Assembly (NCBI GenBank): GCA_020631735.1
Contig: CM036225.1
Location: 65,212,662-65,276,661 of the forward strand
From: Saccharum officinarum
Taxonomy: Eukaryota; Streptophyta; Magnoliopsida; Poales; Poaceae
DNA: 64,000 nt
Direction: 5' to 3'
Within the stretch, counting starts at the first letter, position 1. Each line of letters starts with the position of its first letter. The translations under genes and the position numbers were made by a program. Of the stretch, positions 11,411-22,200 are shown piece after piece. Under the pieces are notes generated by a model that worked only from the letters and a program-made list of their open reading frames with translations, searched no databases and had not been told where the DNA came from.

Positions 11411-13468
11411 TCAATGAAGCTTAGGTACCCATTTTTGCTTGGGTCCTTGTAGGTTAGTAACTAAGCTCTTTGGTACCCAAATAGCCTTCTTCTTTGGGCC
11501 CACTATTGGTGTACCAACAAACTTAGCTTGCACACCCTTCACACCTTTGGTAAGCACATAGCAAGAATCAAAAGGTATAGCATTAACAAGGTTCTTGCTT
11601 TGGTTCTTTTTATTGCAATTATGCTCTAGGTGCCCAACTTGCTTACATCTATTGCAAAACCGACCATTGCCCTTCACAAAGCTAGGCTTTGGAGTTGCAA
11701 AGGCCGACTTGCCTTTCTTGGGGGTGTAGCCCAATCCCTCTTTGTTAAGAGAGAACCTTTGGCTACCCAAGCACTTAAGCAAGCGGGCCTCACCACCATA
11801 GGCCTTGCCTAGGGCGTGAGTGAGCTCATCCACCTCTCTCTTGAGAGTCTCATTCTCAACCATTAGTGAGGCATCACAAGTGAAACCATCACTAGTAGTA
11901 GAGGTAGAGTTGGTGGTGGTGGATGAAGAGCTACAAGAAGGGTTAGTATTTGACATGATGATAGGTTCATTAAAGGATTCATCAATTATATCACATGTAA
12001 CACCTATATCACATGATACAACAACCTCCTTCTTTTCTTGTTGCTCAAGTAGCAATGAGTGAGCCTTTTCAAGCTTGGAATGAGCCTTACCAAGATCCTC
12101 ATGGTCTTCCACTAGACTCTCATGAGTGGTCTTAAGCTCACCAAGAACTTTCTCAAGTATTGCTACTTTCATTGAAAGCTTCTTGCACTCCTTGTTCTTG
12201 GCAATAGCTATGTCTCTAGTTTGTTGCAACAAGTCATATAGTTGTTCTTTAGTTGGTTCATCATCATCATCATTTTCATTATCATATTTATCATTATCAC
12301 TATCATGAACATATTCCATTTCACTTTCATCATCACTCTCATCATATAATACCTTAGCTTCTTTGGCCATGAAGCACGAAGAGGATGAATCAAATAGTGA
12401 AGGCTTCTTGTTGATAGCAATGGAAGCAAAAGCCTTGTTGGATGATTCTTCTTCTTCATCATCATCATCACTTTCCCAAGTGGCCATATAGACTCCATTC
12501 TTGCCTTTCTTGAATGTTATCTTGGCTTCTTTCTTTTTCTTCTCAAACTTGCCCCTCTTGTTGTTTTTCTTCTTGTCATAGGGACAATCGACTTGAAGAT
12601 GTTCGGTGCTATCACAATTGAAGCACTTCCTTTGTTGCTCATTGCTCTTGAAATTGTCATTTCTCTTTTTGAAGCCTCTTCTCTTAATGAACATGTGACC
12701 CATTTTCTTGACTACAAAAGCAAATGCCTCATCATCAATTTCATAATCTTCATCTTCATCATTGTCTTCTTCTTCTTCAATGATGGTAGCTTTGCCTTTG
12801 GAGGAGGTGGCCTTGAACGCCACGGTCTTCTTCTTCTTTTCTTCCTCCTTCTCATCAACATCTTGATCATACTTGTCAAAGGTTAATACCTCTCCAAGCA
12901 AATCATTTGGCTTCATTGTTTCAAGCCCATCTCTTTGTAGCATCATGATCAACATCTTGAATCTTCTAGGTAAGCTCAATAAGAACTTGTGACAAAAATC
13001 TTGATCTTGAGTCTTGTGCCCTAAGCTCTTGAGATCATTGACTATCACTTGCAATCTATGAAACATTTCAATGATTGTTTCATCATCCTTTTTCTTGAAG
13101 TTCTCAAACTCACTCTTGAGCCCATATAGCTTGGCACTCTTCACAACCTTAGTGCCCTCATATGTTTCACTCAACCTTGTCCATACTTCATATGCCAATT
13201 CTAAGTCCTTGATGCCCTCAAATACTTTTGTGTCAATACCATGGTAAAGTGTATTGAGAGCCATTCTATTGCATGTTCTATTTGCTCTATCTTCATCGGT
13301 GAGATGATCGGGATCAATGATAGCAAAATCATTCTCGGTGACTTGCAATACTCTCTCATGAATAGAACCAAGGTACATTGTCATTTTTCTCTTCCAATGA
13401 GCAAAAGAACTAACACCATCAAAGAACGGTGGCTTGCCCCCAACATGATTGAACACAATTTGAGCCAT
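11411..13468 (-). CDS. gag: Sirevirus Gag, 685 aa
   Basis: Structural protein of the virus-like particle, intact. The N-terminal capsid domain (about residues 10-200) has the FFDGVSSFAHWKRKM and MFHRLQVIVNDLKSLGH signatures of UBN2-type Copia Gag. A CCHC knuckle CFNCDSTEHLQVDC is at about 282-295, and a second, CNRCKQVGHLEHNC, lies near the C-terminus. Between them are Asp/Glu-rich stretches and a likely coiled coil (KLSMKVAILEKVLGELKTT onward). The long Gag with acidic and coiled-coil regions is usual for Sireviruses. The start ATG lies about 40 bases after the PBS. It ends in TGA at 11411-11413, just before the pol frame opens. Confidence 0.93.
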   Translation of the reverse strand: MAQIVFNHVGGKPPFFDGVSSFAHWKRKMTMYLGSIHERVLQVTENDFAIIDPDHLTDEDRANRTCNRMALNTLYHGIDTKVFEGIKDLELAYEVWTRLSETYEGTKVVKSAKLYGLKSEFENFKKKDDETIIEMFHRLQVIVNDLKSLGHKTQDQDFCHKFLLSLPRRFKMLIMMLQRDGLETMKPNDLLGEVLTFDKYDQDVDEKEEEKKKKTVAFKATSSKGKATIIEEEEDNDEDEDYEIDDEAFAFVVKKMGHMFIKRRGFKKRNDNFKSNEQQRKCFNCDSTEHLQVDCPYDKKKNNKRGKFEKKKKEAKITFKKGKNGVYMATWESDDDDEEEESSNKAFASIAINKKPSLFDSSSSCFMAKEAKVLYDESDDESEMEYVHDSDNDKYDNENDDDDEPTKEQLYDLLQQTRDIAIAKNKECKKLSMKVAILEKVLGELKTTHESLVEDHEDLGKAHSKLEKAHSLLLEQQEKKEVVVSCDIGVTCDIIDESFNEPIIMSNTNPSCSSSSTTTNSTSTTSDGFTCDASLMVENETLKREVDELTHALGKAYGGEARLLKCLGSQRFSLNKEGLGYTPKKGKSAFATPKPSFVKGNGRFCNRCKQVGHLEHNCNKKNQSKNLVNAIPFDSCYVLTKGVKGVQAKFVGTPIVGPKKKAIWVPKSLVTNLQGPKQKWVPKLH

Positions 13469-13509
13469 TTTTCACACCGAAGGATGTTAAGCCTTGATTA
13501 AAACGGTGA

Positions 13510-13527
13510 CCACGGCTCCGATACCAC
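13510..13527 (-). other. Primer binding site of autonomous Sirevirus
   Basis: On the minus strand the LTR end CCTTACA is followed by AG and then TGGTATCGGAGCCGTGG, matching the tRNA-iMet-type PBS with one change from TGGTATCAGAGC. It fixes the minus orientation of the element. Confidence 0.85.
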
Positions 13528-13528
13528 T

Positions 13529-15915
13529 TGTAAGGTCCTAGATGGCTAGAGGGGGGGTGAATAGCCTATAAAAATTCTACAAGCACCACTAAGCAAACTT
13601 GTTAGAATAACAAACGGCGTAAAGCGAGTTTTGCTTAGCCAAAGGTTGTGATGCAAGCCTCCTATCCACAAGTCTAGTAGATTATGATCTCTAGTTCACA
13701 CAAGAGCTATGTCACTAATTTTACACTAGAGAACAAGCTAACAACACTACTAGCCAAGCTACTACTAGAGCAACACAAGATAATCTAGTAAAGATAAGTG
13801 CAAGAGATAGGATTGTGAATCTTATACCGACGGTGGAGTGAAGATGTTGCCAATCACCAAGATGATATATAATCAATTAATATTGACAACAACACAATAT
13901 GTAGACCAATCACCGGGAGACAAGAGACACAATATTTTTGTTCACCCGGTGTTCACTTGTGCACCGACAAGCTACGTCACCGGTTGTGTCGACCAACACT
14001 TAGATGGTTCCTCGGTGTGACCCTCAAGTCACTTGCCCCTCAAGGCACGCCCCGCAAGGCACCGCAAGACTCCACTCTCAAGTGAGGTAACTCAATGACA
14101 CGCGCAATCCAATAGAGTTGCTTTTGGCGTCCCGCCGAGGAAAGCACAAGAACCTCTTACAAACAACCGGAGGTGGCCAAGAACAATCACCTTCTCTTGC
14201 CAACGCCTCCAACAATCTCCAAGCCGGCTAGGAGCGGTACTCTCCAAGAGTAACAAGAAATCCACCGGCTAAACCACCCACAAGTGCCACTAGATGCCCT
14301 CAAGCTATGCAATGCACTTTGGGATCACTCAATCTCACTTATGATTTGCAATCACTCAAGAGAGATGAGTGGGAGATGATGCTCTAGCTCAAAGGATGTA
14401 TAAGGATGTTAGAAATCACTCGTCTCCTCCCCAAGGGCCGGCCAACGAGTATTTATAAGCATCCCCTCCAAATAGAGCCGTTATACCCCTTCACTGGGTA
14501 AAACTCGGGACGACCGGACGCGCCGATCGTAACTGACCGGACGCGCTTCACCGCGTCCGGTCGTCCTGCGACGTCCACGTGTCCCTCGAATTTCAAACGC
14601 GACCGTTAGATCCTCCAACGGTCACTGCGCCAACGGTCAAACCCTATGACCGGACGCGCCTCTCAAAACGACCGGACGTGCTCCACCGCGTCCGATCCTC
14701 CAACGGTCACTGACCCTCAACGGTCAAACCAACGACCGGACGCGCCCCAGACAACGACCGGACGCGCCGGTCCCGATGACCGGACGCGCCTGTCGAACGA
14801 CCGGACGCGCCGATCGCACTGACCCACGCGCCCGCGACGCAACGACCGGACGCGCTCCTTCGAACGACCGGACGCGACAGTGCCCGCGTCCGGTGTGAGT
14901 CCAGTAAGCTCCTTCAACGATCGGACGCGTCCGATCGTGTGTGACCGGACGCGCCCCGCGTCCGATCGTCCTCTGTGAACCTCAGTTCCTTCTGGGTGCA
15001 TGACCGGACGCGCCGGTCCCGCGAGTGACCGGACGCGCCGGTTGCAAACCCTAGCACCCGCGCCTGAAACCGCGCTGTACTGACCGGACGCGTCCGGTCA
15101 CACCGTGACCGCGTCCGGTGCAGCGTCCGGTCACCTCAGTGACCCCGTTCGCCTCCGTTTCTTTTCCGACTTTCGGCGTAGTGGAAAATAGGCATTTCAT
15201 TTCCCCGAAATCGCCTGAATCCCGCGCTCACACGCTCGGTGGGAGGGAGAGAGGAACCCAAACCTCTCTCTACCCGCAAACCACAGCGCGACCAACGCCA
15301 CCTTTGCAAATGTGCCAACACCATCAAGTGTACATCTCCATGTGCTTGTGTGTTAGCATTTTCTCAATCATTTTCAAAGGTTTTCCAATTAGCTCACTAG
15401 GCCCTACATGCAATGCACTTCATGAATTCACCTAGTGGCACCCGTGCATCGAATAACCGATAAGACTTCCCCTCTTAATAGTTCGGCTATCGATCCTAAA
15501 CCACTCACACCCTCTATGGTGTCTTGAGTGTAAAACAAAACGGCCCTATGGTTATACCTTTGCCTTGAGCCCATTTTGTTTCTCCAAATGATATGATCCA
15601 CTTCATATCATCACATGACCGTCTCGATCCATCGACCTTGACTTCACTTGCTCTTCACCGTTGCATTGGTCCGTCGGCGCCAAGTCTTGCTCAAGCTTCA
15701 CCATCGCATGGTCCCTCGCTTCGAAGCCTCGACTTGCCCTTCACCCTCACAACCGGTCCATCGAGCCAAGCCTCATCTTGGTCTTCACCATCTTGGTCAT
15801 ATGAGTCAATGTCATGTCTCATATGCAATGACCACCTTTATCTAAATCATCCACTTAGATACAAAGGTTAGTCCTAGGTTTCATCAATTAGCCAAAACCA
15901 AACTAGGGACTTTCA
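13529..15915 (-). repeat. 5' LTR (minus orientation) of autonomous Sirevirus
   Basis: 2,387 bp, next to the PBS, so it carries the active promoter. It holds the same palindrome array (about 14510-15130), the ACGT element at 14570-14583 and the TATA box at 14450-14457 as its sister. The 15916 boundary is followed by the duplicated target GGCGT. Confidence 0.93.
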
Positions 15916-17328
15916 GGCGTCCGGTCAGTCGGACCAGCGCGTCCGGTCGGTGGTTCGCAGTTAGCCGTTGTTCGATCGGCGCGTCCGGTCCTTCACGGGA
16001 CCAGCGCGTCCGGTCGTTCTCGGCGCGTCCGGTCGTTTTGAGAAGCGCGTCCGGTCATTATTTTGACCGTTGGGGTCAGTGACCGTTGGAGGATCTAACG
16101 GTCGCATTTGAAATTCGAGGGACACGTGGACGTCGCAGGGGCGACCGGACGCGGCTGAGCGCGTCCGGTCAGTTACGACCGGCGCGTCCGGTCGTCCCGA
16201 GTTTTGCCCAGTGAAGGGGTAACGGCTCTATTTGACCGTGGGGTTATAAATAGATGCCTTGGCCGGCTGTGGCCGTTAGTTGAGCACACTATAGTCTTTG
16301 TGACTTGTGTGGTAGTGCTTGGGAGCCCTCTAACTCACTCATGCTTGATAGTGTTCATCGGATCGAGTGAGAGAGCGATTCTAGTGCGTTGCTTTGAGAG
16401 ATTGCATCGTGTGGCACTAGGTGATCGTGTTGCAAGCCGGTGGTGCTTGTTACTCTTGGAGGTTGCCACCTCCTAGACGGCTTGGTGGCTTGTGGCTCCG
16501 TCGAAGCTCGCAAGAAGATTGTGCGAGGCTCCGGAGAAGCTTTGTGAGGGGGATTGTGCTCACCCCGCGGGGATCGCGAAGAGCAACTCTAGTTGATCGT
16601 GTCATTGAGCTACCACACTTTATGGTAGGTTCTTGCGGTGCCTTTTGACAGGCTCGGTGTGTGACCGATTAGCCGCCGAACCACGAAGTGTTGGTCGACA
16701 CAACGGGGACGTAGCTTGGTGGCAACCAAGTGAACCTCGGGAGAAAAATCACCGTGTCAACATTGTTCTTCATCTTCTCGGTGGTTTGCCTTCGTGTAAC
16801 ACAAGCTTGTATTTACTTTCATATATACTTGTGCTTGTGTAGTTGCTCTCGTAACTAGTTTGCTTGTGTAGCTTGCTAGTTGTCTTCTTGCTTGTGTAGC
16901 TAGAAGCTTCCCCTTGCGTGACTAATTTGGTTTGCGTAACCTTGTTAGTCACATTGCTTAGTTTGTGTAGCTAAGTGATTTGCGCTCTCTAATTTGGCAT
17001 TAGTTGCCTTGTTATTGAGCATTGCTAGTGAGCTTAGGAGCTTTGTGCTTTTGCTTCACTAGTTGTGTAGGAGCTCCTTCTTGCTTGCAAAGTACTAGTG
17101 CATAGGTTTGTGTGACCTAGCTCTAGAATTAAATAGGAGAGCTCTTGCTAAGGAAAGCACCTTAGTCGCTTAATTAGGATCCTTGTGAGGTGCTTGTGAA
17201 CTTAGTTAGAGGGGTATAGTCTTGGCTAGACCGATAAGTTTAATTCCGCATTTGTTTTGGTTAGCCAACACGTTTAAGTTTTAAAAAGGACTATTCACCC
17301 CCCTCTAGTCCGCCATCTCGACCCTTCA
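15916..17328 (+). repeat. 5' LTR of gag-only Sirevirus copy 1, right segment (with TSD)
   Basis: Continues the LTR interrupted at 4615. The first five bases (15916-15920) are the duplicated target. From 15921 it matches 23608-25015 with no difference that I could see. It starts in the palindrome array and ends GACCCTTCA directly before the PBS. Confidence 0.92.
16121..16252 (+). promoter_or_regulatory. Candidate LTR core promoter: ACGT element plus TATA box
   Basis: GACACGTGGACGTC (16121-16134) is 111 bp upstream of TATAAATA (16245-16252). The 3' LTR repeats this at 23808-23821 and 23932-23939, the second gag-only copy at 58803-58816 and 58927-58934, and the solo LTR on the minus strand at 35813-35826 and 35696-35703. 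The spacing is nearly constant in every LTR. Confidence 0.55.
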
Positions 17329-17330
17329 AT

Positions 17331-17346
17331 TGGTATCAGAGCGAGG
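17331..17346 (+). other. Primer binding site of gag-only Sirevirus copy 1
   Basis: TGGTATCAGAGCGAGG begins two bases after the LTR end and matches the plant tRNA-iMet PBS over its first 12 bases. Confidence 0.88.
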
Positions 17347-17379
17347 TCTCTCATTTGCGGTCTTCACCGACCCGAGAGG

Positions 17380-19209
17380 ATGGCGGCTTATGGGCTAGAT
17401 GTTGAGTGTCCACACATTTTTGATGGCACACACTTTGCACGGTGGAAAAATTGGATGACATGCAATTTTAAGTTTATTTCTCCTCAATTGTGGTGGATCG
17501 TAGATGTGGGCTTTTCCTTTGCACTTGATAAAAAGAATGCAACTCAAGCGCAAAGAAAATGCCTACATCTCGATAGCCAAGCTACTAATGTTTTCTATCG
17601 ATCTATGGATAGTAGCATACTTTGTGAGATCATGGACTTTAAGTCCGCCCATGAGATTTGGGTGTTTCTAAATGAGAAATATGGGACGATCTCCAATGAT
17701 GATGAGCCCAAGGAGGAGACGCATGAGGATGTTGAGCATGACCACAACAAGGTGGTTGTGGAGGATTGCTCCACCTCACGGTCAAGTGATGACAAAGATG
17801 ATCATACCACAAGATCACTTGACAAGAAGAATGATAATACCACAAGTGATACAAGTAATGATTCTACCTTATACACACTTGATGGTGAAGATGATGGCTA
17901 TGAGAGTGATGCTTCAACAAGCTCTTCAACATCATCACATGGTAACACTAAAATACATGTTGGTGGTTTTGTTGTGGATTGTGATGATCCAAATTTAGAG
18001 CTTTTATATAAACTCTCAAGAGCCTTGAAAAGAAAAATGGAAAGAGTAAGTAAATTGGAATATGATAACTCTTTTCTAAAGACCACATGTGAACAACAAA
18101 AGCATCTACTTTATGTTGCTACTTGTTCACATGAGGAGCTAAAATTAACTCATGAGAAACTTAGTGTTGCTCATGATAACTTGGTACAAGAACATGCTTT
18201 ACTCACTAAGAAGCTTTCTAATGAAGAAACCAAAACTAGTGAGAGCTCATCATTTGGGTCAAATGATCAATCACATATTACTAACCCTTGTGATGTAGGC
18301 AAGAAGCATGTATCCACCTCTTGTGATGATTTATTAGATATGCCATGTTCTTCACAATTAGATGCTTGTTCTACTTCTATGTCTTGTGAGACTAACCTTT
18401 TGAAGGAGAACAATGAGCTCAAAAGTGAAGTGAAGAATTTGAGCAACAAGTTAGAGAGGTGCTACAACTCTAAAATCGCCATTGAGCATATCATGACCAA
18501 TCAAAGAAGATATGGTGATAAGAGTGGTATTGGCTACAACAAGAGCAAGGGCAAGATTATGAAGAAGCAAGATGCAAAGAAGCTATCCCAACTCATGTGC
18601 CACCGATGCCATGAAATGGGACATATTGCTAAGTATTGCCCTACCAAGAAGTCTCAAGTTGAGCCAAAAGCAACACCCCAAGAACAAATCAAGATCAACC
18701 ATGGAGATGATGGTGATTTGATAAAGAAGAAGAAAAAGAAAACAAGAAGGGGTGGTAGAGCAAGACATCCAATGAAAATTCAAGATGTCAAGATGATGAG
18801 CAAGAATCAAGATGAGAAGAAAGTGCATGCTCACATCAAGTGCTTCAAATGTGAAGATATGGGACACTTCGCCTCGGGGTGTCCTACCAAGCTTGAGAAG
18901 AAGGCTCAAGCAACTCATGAGAGGCTAGGCAATGGGAAGCACAATATGAGCAAGGAAGAAAAGGCTCAAGCAAAGAGAATGTGCTACTTATGCCGGGAAA
19001 GGGGACACATGGCACATTCATGTCCCCTAGGTAACAATTCTAAGCCTATTTCAATTGATAATACTAATATGCTTAGAAAGGATGGCAATGGTACCTCATT
19101 GGTTGGAATTGCAAAACATCCCGCTAACCATACTAAGGCTTTGCCTAAGTATGTTGCTCCTAACTTGAGAGGACCCAAACTTGTTTGGGTACCATCAAAA
19201 AGTGGATGA
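17380..19209 (+). CDS. gag: Gag of gag-only Sirevirus copy 1, 609 aa
   Basis: Intact Gag that presumably forms or joins virus-like particles. The capsid region near the start contains PHIFDGTHFARWKNWM and SAHEIWVFLNEKYG, as in UBN2/DUF4219-type Gag. A long acidic, Ser/Asp-rich, coiled-coil-like middle follows. Three CCHC knuckles lie in the C-terminal third: CHRCHEMGHIAKYC, CFKCEDMGHFASGC and CYLCRERGHMAHSC. The C-terminus GPKLVWVPSKSG parallels the C-terminus of the autonomous Gag (GPKQKWVPKLH). ATG 17380 is the first start after the PBS. No pol frame follows. It is clearly homologous to the Gag at 60065-61939 over its full length. Confidence 0.9.
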   Translation: MAAYGLDVECPHIFDGTHFARWKNWMTCNFKFISPQLWWIVDVGFSFALDKKNATQAQRKCLHLDSQATNVFYRSMDSSILCEIMDFKSAHEIWVFLNEKYGTISNDDEPKEETHEDVEHDHNKVVVEDCSTSRSSDDKDDHTTRSLDKKNDNTTSDTSNDSTLYTLDGEDDGYESDASTSSSTSSHGNTKIHVGGFVVDCDDPNLELLYKLSRALKRKMERVSKLEYDNSFLKTTCEQQKHLLYVATCSHEELKLTHEKLSVAHDNLVQEHALLTKKLSNEETKTSESSSFGSNDQSHITNPCDVGKKHVSTSCDDLLDMPCSSQLDACSTSMSCETNLLKENNELKSEVKNLSNKLERCYNSKIAIEHIMTNQRRYGDKSGIGYNKSKGKIMKKQDAKKLSQLMCHRCHEMGHIAKYCPTKKSQVEPKATPQEQIKINHGDDGDLIKKKKKKTRRGGRARHPMKIQDVKMMSKNQDEKKVHAHIKCFKCEDMGHFASGCPTKLEKKAQATHERLGNGKHNMSKEEKAQAKRMCYLCRERGHMAHSCPLGNNSKPISIDNTNMLRKDGNGTSLVGIAKHPANHTKALPKYVAPNLRGPKLVWVPSKSG

Positions 19210-22200
19210 TTGTTTGTAGGTACCATCGGCATTGGAGGCTTGATTCATTTGGATTCATATTGGTCATCATATGTTGAATCAAGTTTTAAAGCTTAGTGCA
19301 TATTCTATCCCAATGCCAAGTCAAAATAAGTGGAGTCCAAATGCTACAACATACAAGTGCAACATTCAAGATTGTGGTGATTTATTGGATATATTTGATG
19401 GCTTGCAATTTATTTGAGTAAAAGCTTGCTATTGGATGATCATGAGCTAACCAAGGTATATCTCTTGTTGATCATTTTATTTGGGTGCATATGAGTTGAT
19501 TAAATTGGATATATATGCAATGTTGCTTGCTATGAGATGATTGAATAGATTAAAAGCTTAGTAATCAAGTTTGGATTGGTTTGTGTTGGATAATTTCATG
19601 AGATGACATTTAGTAAGTGGATTGAATGGATATATGTCTTATGAAAGTATTCAAACAAGTTAGTTTCAAGTTTGATTCATATTTGATGAAGAATAGCTCA
19701 TGTATTGAAATCTGTCCTATATTGAAAATCTGAGCTAGCAGTGATCTTAGCCATGTTTGAGTGATCAAATCTATTTGGATTGGCTTGAAATTTAGTATAC
19801 ATGCTCTACACTTATGAAAGAAGATGCTGTAGAAATTTCATGAGAATTGGATAAGAGATGCTTCGGTTTTGGAGTGCATCTTGTCAGCAATAGTGCAGCA
19901 GTTTTCAGCATGTAGCAGTGGTGGAAGATTTGAAATCTGGTAGCAATCTAGATGTCAAATGAATCTCAAATTTTTACAGTTGCTATATGACTTAGTGAAT
20001 CACATCTCCACCGAATTTTATGGCATTTGGATCTGTACATTGGGAGATATGAATTATTCTTTGAAGGGTACAGAATCTGCCAGAAAAGTGACAATCATTG
20101 GATTAATCTAGAGTCACTTTAATTGAAAGGTCCTCAAGTTGGAAACATGTTTACAAGTGGTTGAGGTACCTAAGTTTGGTTTTGGATTGATCTAGAATCA
20201 TGAAGAGCAATGAGTATGAGAACATTTGATTGTGGAATATACTTATTTGGTACTCAATTTGAAGATCAAGATCAAACTTAAGATGAAGGTGAAGTTTAAG
20301 TTCTAGTGATGATTGGAGATCATTTGGTAGAAGGAAAAGGACTTAAACAAGTAGAAAGAGTTGGACTCAAATGTAGATTCAAGGATTATTCATCAAGATT
20401 GAGTTCATCATTTGGATCAATCAAACTATATCATTTCAAGTGAGTATCAAGAGTGGTTCTTTGGAGAAAGGTCACTTCTCCCTAGTGAGGGGCTTGCCGC
20501 CGTGTGTAGGTGAAACCAAGTTTGGGACTTGGAAGGCTAACATGGAAGTGGTGATCCGAGGAACTTGTGATGCTTAGTTGAAGCAATCAAAAGGGTTGAT
20601 CTAAAGAGCAAGCAACACCCAAAAGAGAGCTAGTCATATATTTCAAGTGGTATTCTAAGTACTTCTCTCATGCAAACATTGATCAAAAACAAAAAAAATA
20701 TTGAAGCAAGCCAACCACAACTCAAGAGATAGTGCACTTGATCATAAGTGGTTTTCATTTCATATGGGTGAAGAATGGATTTATCTATGATGATTGGTCT
20801 TCACCAAGCTTATAAATTGGACTTCACATTGCTATTGGAGTAATGAATTAGAATCTATGTGACTATCCTCTACTCCAATATAGCAAAGGTATCATTGTAA
20901 TGTGCATGATCATATCATCCTTTACTAGTATGACATTAGTGCATATAGTACATGCTTATTAGGATCATGCATAACAAATGAAAATTTTAAATTCATAGCC
21001 TACCATTATTGCTTGATTGATTAATTGATCTAGTGGTATAGATATGAGTTTGTTCTTGAGCTAGTAAACCTAAGTACTTGATCTAGTTTGGATTGCTAAC
21101 AAGTGACAAGTACAACATTGGCAAGATAACCCTTAGCATGAGGTGTGAAGAAGCTTGTCATTGGATCAAACCGAACTTGGAATCTTAGGCAAATCAACAT
21201 AGTTCAAGTCATACAAGAAGCTCATGACAATGATAAGAGTACAAGCACAGAACAACAATGAAAATGGATATCTAGTTTGCTTCAAGTGTTATCTAGACTC
21301 ATTTGATTTCTCACATGGTATTCACAAGTGGTGTCTAGATCAACTTACAAGTGATATCTTACAAGTGGTACTCATAAAGATAGAAAATGTTCAAGAAGTG
21401 AATATTATTGCCAAATCCTTCAAAGTGAATCCATACAAGAAAATTCTTTCAAATGATATCACATTTCTACTCATGATAGCTTCACGTGGTATCATTCATG
21501 CAAGACGATGGTTTCACAAGTGATCCTCAACCTTAAGTGATCAAATCAAGAAATGCTATCCTCATCTTCAATTGATATCTCAAGTGAATGACACATGCTA
21601 TGACATAGGGGGAGGAGCCCCACCAATTGGTATCAAGGTCAAAGATCCTATGTGGTATCTCAAGAGCAACCATAAAGTTTGTCATTCCAACATATGTGGT
21701 AATGTCCATCAAAAATGCAATATTCAAGTCTCAACCATCTACCCCAATACAAGCCTTTGTATCAATTGAGAAGAACACCTTTTATGGAAATTGATGACAA
21801 AGGGGGAGAAGTTGGACAAAGATATGAAAGCTTTTTGAGCTTTGGGGAGAGATTGGAAAGATTGGACATGGACATGGACAAAGAGGGAGTAACATTGAAG
21901 AATGTAAGGGGATCAAACATTCTTGGACAAAGAAAGCACACAAGTAGGGGGAGCAAGCTCATGAACTTTGATTGATTACATTTGATATGTGCATAATTCA
22001 TGTGCTTGCTTGCATTGCATAAAGTTCTTAAATTCAATATGCATGCTTGTGTGGTGTATGCTAGTTATAGAACTTGAATGATGATTTGATAACTAGCATG
22101 CATAGGATGTTAGCTAGACTCATGATTATCATGCAAAAACTAGAACCATGCTTATAATGTGATCTCACGGGGTTTCTAGTGTTTTTGATGTCTAGCTACT

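Larger units (their letters stand above)
4616..15915 (-). mobile_element. Complete autonomous Sirevirus-type Copia element, minus strand
   Basis: Two 2,387-bp direct LTRs (4616-7002 and 13529-15915) bound gag and pol on the minus strand. TSD GGCGT is at 4611-4615 and 15916-15920. Read on the minus strand the LTR begins TGAAAGTCCCTAG and ends GGACCTTACA; the PBS is TGGTATCGGAGCCG and the terminal PPT is AAAAAGGGGGAGAT. I found six substitutions between the LTRs (near 4922, 5038, 5235, 5760, 5934 and 6630), about 0.25 percent. Gag and pol are both open throughout, so this copy looks potentially functional. It sits inside the 5' LTR of a gag-only relative. Confidence 0.93.
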
